Positions 5,474 through 9,235 of a stretch of 9,235 bases of DNA are shown here, piece by piece (positions within the stretch are counted from its first letter, which is position 1; every line of letters starts with the position of its first letter). The notes under the pieces are model-generated. The model worked only from the letters and a program-made list of their open reading frames with translations. It searched no databases and was not told where the DNA came from. This DNA comes from Roseimaritima sp. (GTDB taxonomy: Bacteria; Planctomycetota; Planctomycetia; Pirellulales; Pirellulaceae): NCBI GenBank assembly GCA_007124075.1, contig SLFV01000247.1, positions 1 to 9,235 on the forward strand, given 5' to 3'. A program made the position numbers and the translations under genes.

Positions 5474-8401
5474 TCAGTCCGTTCGCCCGCCGCGCAGGAT
5501 GAATGCGAGCAAATCTTCGATCTCCTCACGGGTCAGGGTGTCAAGCAATCCATTTGGCATCGGCGATTGGGGCGATTCGTGCCACGCTTCAATTTCGGAT
5601 TTGGCTATCGAGATCAATTCGGAAGGTGCGTCCGCACGCGGCGCGAGAACCAGTTTCGACTCGCGGAAGTCATCGCGAATGATGCGTCCGGTGGTAGTGG
5701 TTCCATCAACGTGCAGGACCACGACATGGCGATACGCTTCCGCGATCACCTTGGATGGTTCAATGATCGATTCCAGCAAGTCGCGGCGACCGAATCGACG
5801 AGCGACCGTGGTCAAGTCGGGGCCTGATGGCCTGCCCACGGAACCACAAACGTGACAGTTGGCACACGTGGCCGCGACAAACAGGTCACGTCCTCGTCTG
5901 GCATTTCCACTTAATGCACCCCTTGCTGCAGAAGCGTCCGCGGCGTCAACAAGGTCGTCCACCTGCCACTGACGTACCCATGGGCGAGCTTCTTGGGGTG
6001 GCGCTGGCGTGGTGACCGGGGTCTCAAGCAGTTCGGCAAACTTCGCTCGCTCGGCTGGGGCATCGACATTCGCCAGTGCCGATTTTTCGACGGCAGCGAA
6101 AAACGGGGGCATGAAACGATCGCCGTTGGAATAGCGTTTCGCATGAGCCAACACGGTAAAGAACTGTCGCCGCTGTTCCGGCGACCAGCCCTGTTTCGCG
6201 TTGCTCAACGCTTCCAGATATAACAACCGGTCTGCCTGATTCGACGCGGACAAGAGCTGACGCAGTGCGAACGGAACGGCGTGGAGCGAATCGAGCAACA
6301 CCAGGCCCACAGCGACTTGTCGCTGAACCACAACGGAATCGTCTTCCGCAAGTCCGATCATCCTCTGTTCGATTAGCTGGCGATCCTGTGGATCGTCCGG
6401 AGGTCCGGCTAACTGATGAATCCGCAACCACGTCAACTTCGCGGTCTGTCCCCATCCGGATGGTTCCATCGCGGCAAGCGCCGCGACGGTCCCCTGTCGA
6501 TCGCGATCGGTTCCCGCACGCGCCAGCGCCAGTTTTGCTGTTAGTCCGCCCAAATCGGCGGCTGCTTCCAACGCCCGCTGCCGCCAGCTTTCCACCGGTT
6601 GCCATTCCAAGGCCACCCGCGCGGCTCCGCGGATCCAGGGATCGGCGTCGGCCAGTGAAGCCCAGACGGCGTCGACGGCCGCCGGATCGACAGAACCATG
6701 GAACCGCTCCAGCGACCGCCGCACTTGACGCGACTTGGCGGAAAACGCCGCACGCGCCGTGACCTGTTCGCCCAGTGGCAGCGGGTTGGTGTCTGACACG
6801 TCCCCGACGTATCGGATCCGGTACAATGCGGACTGGGTTTTCCGCCCCCCAGTCACAAACCACATAACGCCGTCCTGGTCGAAATCAAGATCGGTCAGGT
6901 TCAGCGGACGCCCTTCCAAAAATAGCTCGCCGCTGCCGTAATAACTCGCTCCACGCGGCGTCAAATGCACTGCAAGAATCCTTCCATAAGCCCAATCCAG
7001 TGCAAACAGGGCCTCTCGCCAGGGTGCGGGAAAATGGCTGCGGGTGCCAAAGCGGACGCCGGTCGGCGACCCTCGACCAATGTCCAATGTCGTCGGCACG
7101 CTGTCGGGCGCGGCGACCGGAAAGCTGCGGGTGTTCTGGCGATCTTGGTGCCAGCCGTAGTTCGCGCCGGATACCAGATGGTTGATCCGCGTGGGGCGAT
7201 AAAACGGCAATCCTGCGTCCCCTTCGTTGTCGGCATCGTACGTGAATGCCTCGCCGTCCGCATTGAAATCGATGCCATAAGGATTCCGCAAGCCTCGACT
7301 GAGTGATTCCCAAGTGGGCTGATCGCCTCGTTCATGCATGCGTGCGTGATGGCCAAGCTCCTCGGCAGCGGAGACCTCGGGACGCGCCCGTCGTATTGAC
7401 CCGTCGGGTACGCGTATGTCATCACCGACGATTGCATGAATCGACTGATCGGGGCCAACCACCAACGCGTTGCGTCCGTGTCCCGTGCGGCCCTCGGTGT
7501 TTACCAAACAAGTCATTTCGGAAAATCGATCGTCACCGGCGCGGTCACGCAGACGAAACAATCCACCTGTTCGATTGGCGTGTACAAACAGGGAATCGCC
7601 CCGCCAAACCAATCCACGACACTCTTCCAGCGTTTCGCCGATCGTATCGGCGGAAATGACCTGTTCGCCGTCTTCGGACAACGTCAAACGCAGCAATCCC
7701 TGGCGTTCTTTACCGATAATGAAACGACCATCGGGGGCAACGGCCAAACTGATCCAAGAACCTTCGCCCTCCTGAGCGTCGCGAATCTTACGAATCTCAA
7801 AACCGGGCGGTAACGGCGAAAACTGTGAAGCGCTGGCACCGCCAAGAGCTTCTTTCCACTGGTTGTATTCGGCAAACGGGCTCACCTCCGACATTTGGTT
7901 CACTGCCCAGCGATGCCGATCCACCCTGCCGAAATCAGCGACTGTCGCTCCGCCAACCGTCCCCCAATCTTGCCCGGTTTGGATCAGGATCGGATCGTGA
8001 TCTTTTATCCGCACCTCCAGCGACACCGCGATCGCTGACGGCCCCGGCACACCGACCGCCGATGCTATCAACGTATTGGGCCCGAGGTTCAGATACCTTG
8101 CCACATCAATCTCAAGCACGGGATCATAAGGTTCCAACGTCGCAATGGATTGGCCATTGATCATGATCGATAATGTGGCGAAATCGGACGTCGCGCGAAT
8201 TCGCGCGTGCTGGCTCGCCTGAGACAGCACAAAGCTCCGCTGTACCTTCGCCGCCCCGCGGCTGTCGCGGTCGACATCGGCGACCCACACCCACCGAGGC
8301 GGTACGGACTCGGAAGCCCAGGCAAAAAGCGGCGGACCGCAGGATGCTGAGAAAAAAAACAGAAGAAGGTACTGCAGTTTTTGTCGGATGTTTGTGGTCA
8401 T
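5474..8401 (-). CDS. Secreted beta-propeller / HEAT protein with C-terminal planctomycete-type CxxCH heme-binding domain
   Basis: The frame is open upstream to 8665, but the natural start is ATG 8401, which begins a signal peptide (hydrophobic core YLLLFFFSAS, likely cleavage after AWA, residue 29) and yields 975 residues. Residues about 35-145 are strand-rich and lectin-like. Residues about 195-535 resemble the sorbosone-dehydrogenase-type beta-propeller (NPYGIDFNADGE, then SGANYGWHQD, then DLDFDQDGVMWFVTGG). Residues about 560-790 are alpha-helical and HEAT-like (DADPWIRGAARVALEW). Residues 835-970 match the Pirellula/Verrucomicrobium-type putative heme-binding domain: CANCH at 846-850, a downstream GPDLT, and SPMPNGL with M948 as candidate distal heme ligand. 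Such proteins are exported and thought to act in periplasmic sugar or alcohol oxidation; substrates are largely unproven. An extra cysteine (C852) follows the heme motif. It is convergent with the RNA-repair operon, 91 bases apart, with no clear terminator between. Confidence 0.88.
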   Translation of the reverse strand: MTTNIRQKLQYLLLFFFSASCGPPLFAWASESVPPRWVWVADVDRDSRGAAKVQRSFVLSQASQHARIRATSDFATLSIMINGQSIATLEPYDPVLEIDVARYLNLGPNTLIASAVGVPGPSAIAVSLEVRIKDHDPILIQTGQDWGTVGGATVADFGRVDRHRWAVNQMSEVSPFAEYNQWKEALGGASASQFSPLPPGFEIRKIRDAQEGEGSWISLAVAPDGRFIIGKERQGLLRLTLSEDGEQVISADTIGETLEECRGLVWRGDSLFVHANRTGGLFRLRDRAGDDRFSEMTCLVNTEGRTGHGRNALVVGPDQSIHAIVGDDIRVPDGSIRRARPEVSAAEELGHHARMHERGDQPTWESLSRGLRNPYGIDFNADGEAFTYDADNEGDAGLPFYRPTRINHLVSGANYGWHQDRQNTRSFPVAAPDSVPTTLDIGRGSPTGVRFGTRSHFPAPWREALFALDWAYGRILAVHLTPRGASYYGSGELFLEGRPLNLTDLDFDQDGVMWFVTGGRKTQSALYRIRYVGDVSDTNPLPLGEQVTARAAFSAKSRQVRRSLERFHGSVDPAAVDAVWASLADADPWIRGAARVALEWQPVESWRQRALEAAADLGGLTAKLALARAGTDRDRQGTVAALAAMEPSGWGQTAKLTWLRIHQLAGPPDDPQDRQLIEQRMIGLAEDDSVVVQRQVAVGLVLLDSLHAVPFALRQLLSASNQADRLLYLEALSNAKQGWSPEQRRQFFTVLAHAKRYSNGDRFMPPFFAAVEKSALANVDAPAERAKFAELLETPVTTPAPPQEARPWVRQWQVDDLVDAADASAARGALSGNARRGRDLFVAATCANCHVCGSVGRPSGPDLTTVARRFGRRDLLESIIEPSKVIAEAYRHVVVLHVDGTTTTGRIIRDDFRESKLVLAPRADAPSELISIAKSEIEAWHESPQSPMPNGLLDTLTREEIEDLLAFILRGGRTD

Positions 8402-8416
8402 ACCTGTAACCGCCAA

Positions 8417-8445
8417 GGGGTGGTGACGCGTTTCAAAGCCACCCC
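8417..8445 (-). promoter_or_regulatory. Hairpin in the leader of the heme-protein gene
   Basis: GGGGTGG (8417-8423) and CCACCCC (8439-8445) are perfect 7-bp arms around 15 bases. The inner edge lies 15 bases upstream of ATG 8401, so if transcribed it would be a GC-rich stem close to the ribosome-binding region. Function is inferred from position only; it may also be an operator. Confidence 0.4.
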
Positions 8446-8505
8446 AGGATAACGCGCCGGTCACGACTGTGTGGTCGGCGATGATTTTAAGCTCATTGCT
8501 GTATC

Positions 8506-8544
8506 GTACTTTGCTGTAAAAACGCAGTCGCGAGCCCAAAGTAC
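8506..8544. repeat. Inverted repeat with 8-bp perfect arms upstream of the heme-protein gene
   Basis: GTACTTTG (8506-8513) and CAAAGTAC (8537-8544) are exact complements separated by 23 bases. Two copies of the palindrome TCGCGA occur at 8528-8533 and 8546-8551, 18 bases apart. The arrangement could be a dyad operator for the divergent heme-protein/sulfatase pair, but it could also be chance. Confidence 0.4.
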
Positions 8545-8750
8545 ATCGCGAATGCGACCTGCATCGAGAGCCAAGTTCTATTCGCTGGCCAGCAGTGCCA
8601 AGATGAACTGAGTCGAGCCGTTCACTTGGCTGCAAGAGCTTTTCACCAAGTTGTCTTACCACCACGACAGTGATGCGTTCAGTTAACAGCCAATGACACA
8701 GTGTGATTTCATCGATTACAATGAGTGCTTCAGGTTGTCCTCATTGCATA

Positions 8751-8871
8751 AGTATCGTGCGATAAATTACTGGCTGACCTTTCTCGCTCTCTACAAATCT
8801 CTCCCGGCTATTCATGCTCGGCAGGGCCGGGAGCGACGGTCCAAGGGAACAGTTCTTTATCGCACGATGCT
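8751..8871 (+). repeat. 121-bp palindromic repeat element, copy 2 (MITE/REPIN-like)
   Basis: The left end AGTATCGTGCGATAAAT (8751-8767) pairs with TTTATCGCACGATGCT (8856-8871). Relative to copy 1, the C-to-T change at the third base keeps a wobble pair in the folded form. An inner stem CTCCCGG/CCGGGAG is also kept. It has the same length as copy 1 and agrees with its reverse complement at about 104 of 121 positions. It lies in the divergent spacer, 192 bases before the sulfatase start. Confidence 0.85.
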
Positions 8872-9063
8872 AAACGAACCATACCTGAAAACACGGGCGA
8901 GGTGCCGTTTGGGTGTAAGCAGCAATGCCTCCAACACTAACAGCCTGTTGAAAAAGGGGGCTGACCCTCTCCGACCTCCGATTGTTCGGAATTCTCGCCG
9001 GATTAAGCATCACCGAAAGAACACTATTTCCCCTCCTGCAGTCTAATAATTCACGTTCAGAAA

Positions 9064-9235
9064 ATGATTCCTACCTTCCACCAGCGATCTCCTTCGCTTT
9101 TATCGTGGTGCCTACTCGTCGCCACGATTTTGACTGCATTTCACGTAACACCGTGGGTTGCTTGGTCACAGAATCCCAATGTCATCATTCTCTATGCCGA
9201 TGACCTTGGTTACGGAGATCTGCAATGCTACAACC
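9064..9235 (+). CDS. Sulfatase, N-terminal part (3' end outside window)
   Basis: The frame begins at ATG 9064, after an in-frame TAA at 9046-9048, and runs to the window edge, giving 57 residues. A signal peptide with the hydrophobic core WCLLVATILTAF (15-26) precedes NPNVIILYADDLGYGDLQCY (residues 37-56). This is the hallmark first strand and loop of type I sulfatases of the alkaline-phosphatase superfamily, where the paired aspartates (D46, D47) bind the calcium ion. The formylglycine motif C-x-P-S-R lies beyond the window, so maturation and activity cannot be judged. These exported enzymes remove sulfate esters, typically from algal polysaccharides in marine planctomycetes. No clear ribosome-binding site is visible. 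The gene is divergent from the heme-binding protein, which may be functionally linked. Confidence 0.9.
   Translation, partial: MIPTFHQRSPSLLSWCLLVATILTAFHVTPWVAWSQNPNVIILYADDLGYGDLQCYN

Larger units (their letters stand above)
8402..8750. other. Upstream region of the heme-protein gene, without a recognisable gene
   Basis: This is about 350 bases between the heme-protein start and the second 121-bp element. The heme-protein frame remains open here for 88 codons, but that translation is rich in Arg, Ser and His, lacks a signal peptide and would bury the real one, so I regard it as leader or promoter DNA. It contains two inverted repeats, at 8417-8445 and 8506-8544. I see no convincing -35/-10 pair. 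Confidence 0.55.

Noticed and set aside
6024..6863. A 279-codon - strand open frame inside the heme-binding protein gene, and several + strand frames opposite it
   Set aside because: Arg/Ser/Gly-rich shadow frames of a high-GC gene whose own frame carries clear domains.
1..9235. tRNA, rRNA, CRISPR array, integrase or intact transposase genes
   Set aside because: Looked for but not seen: no regularly spaced direct repeats of CRISPR type, no recombinase motifs in any convincing frame, and no recognisable structural RNA gene.

Overview
The window looks like chromosomal DNA from a marine planctomycete of the Pirellulaceae (Rhodopirellula-like). This rests on three things: a large secreted protein ending in the Planctomycetes/Verrucomicrobia-type CxxCH heme-binding domain, the start of a secreted sulfatase (a family greatly expanded in these bacteria), and long spacers carrying short palindromic repeats. 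No species assignment can be made from the sequence alone.

Layout. Bases 1-2283, all on the + strand, are the end of a surface-polysaccharide cluster: the last 42 codons of a Rossmann/C-methyltransferase-like protein, a 12-helix-type oligosaccharide flippase, and a class I SAM-dependent methyltransferase. Bases 2284-3541 are a gene-poor spacer of about 1.25 kb. It has no recognisable product but contains a 14-bp degenerate tandem repeat, a perfect 10-bp-arm hairpin, and a 121-bp element with 17-bp terminal inverted repeats.

Bases 3542-5382 hold the most interesting content: a two-gene, translationally coupled RNA-repair operon. The first gene encodes a small ATP-dependent RNA ligase and the second an HD-Pnk protein (N-terminal HD phosphoesterase, C-terminal 5'-OH polynucleotide kinase). 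Together they carry the activities needed to heal 2',3'-cyclic-phosphate and 5'-OH ends and to seal them.

Bases 5474-8401, on the - strand and convergent with the repair operon, encode a 975-residue exported protein with a lectin-like N-terminal part, a beta-propeller of the sorbosone-dehydrogenase type, a HEAT-like helical region and a C-terminal heme-binding CxxCH domain. Bases 8402-9063 are a divergent intergenic region with two inverted repeats near the heme-protein start and a second, oppositely oriented copy of the 121-bp element. Base 9064 to the end is the 5' portion of a sulfatase with a signal peptide and the metal-binding ADDLGYGD motif.

The two 121-bp copies (3315-3435 and 8751-8871) agree at about 104 of 121 positions, lie in inverted orientation, and bracket the repair operon and the heme protein. 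They look like a MITE/REPIN-type palindromic repeat, and both keep the same reading frame open along their length.
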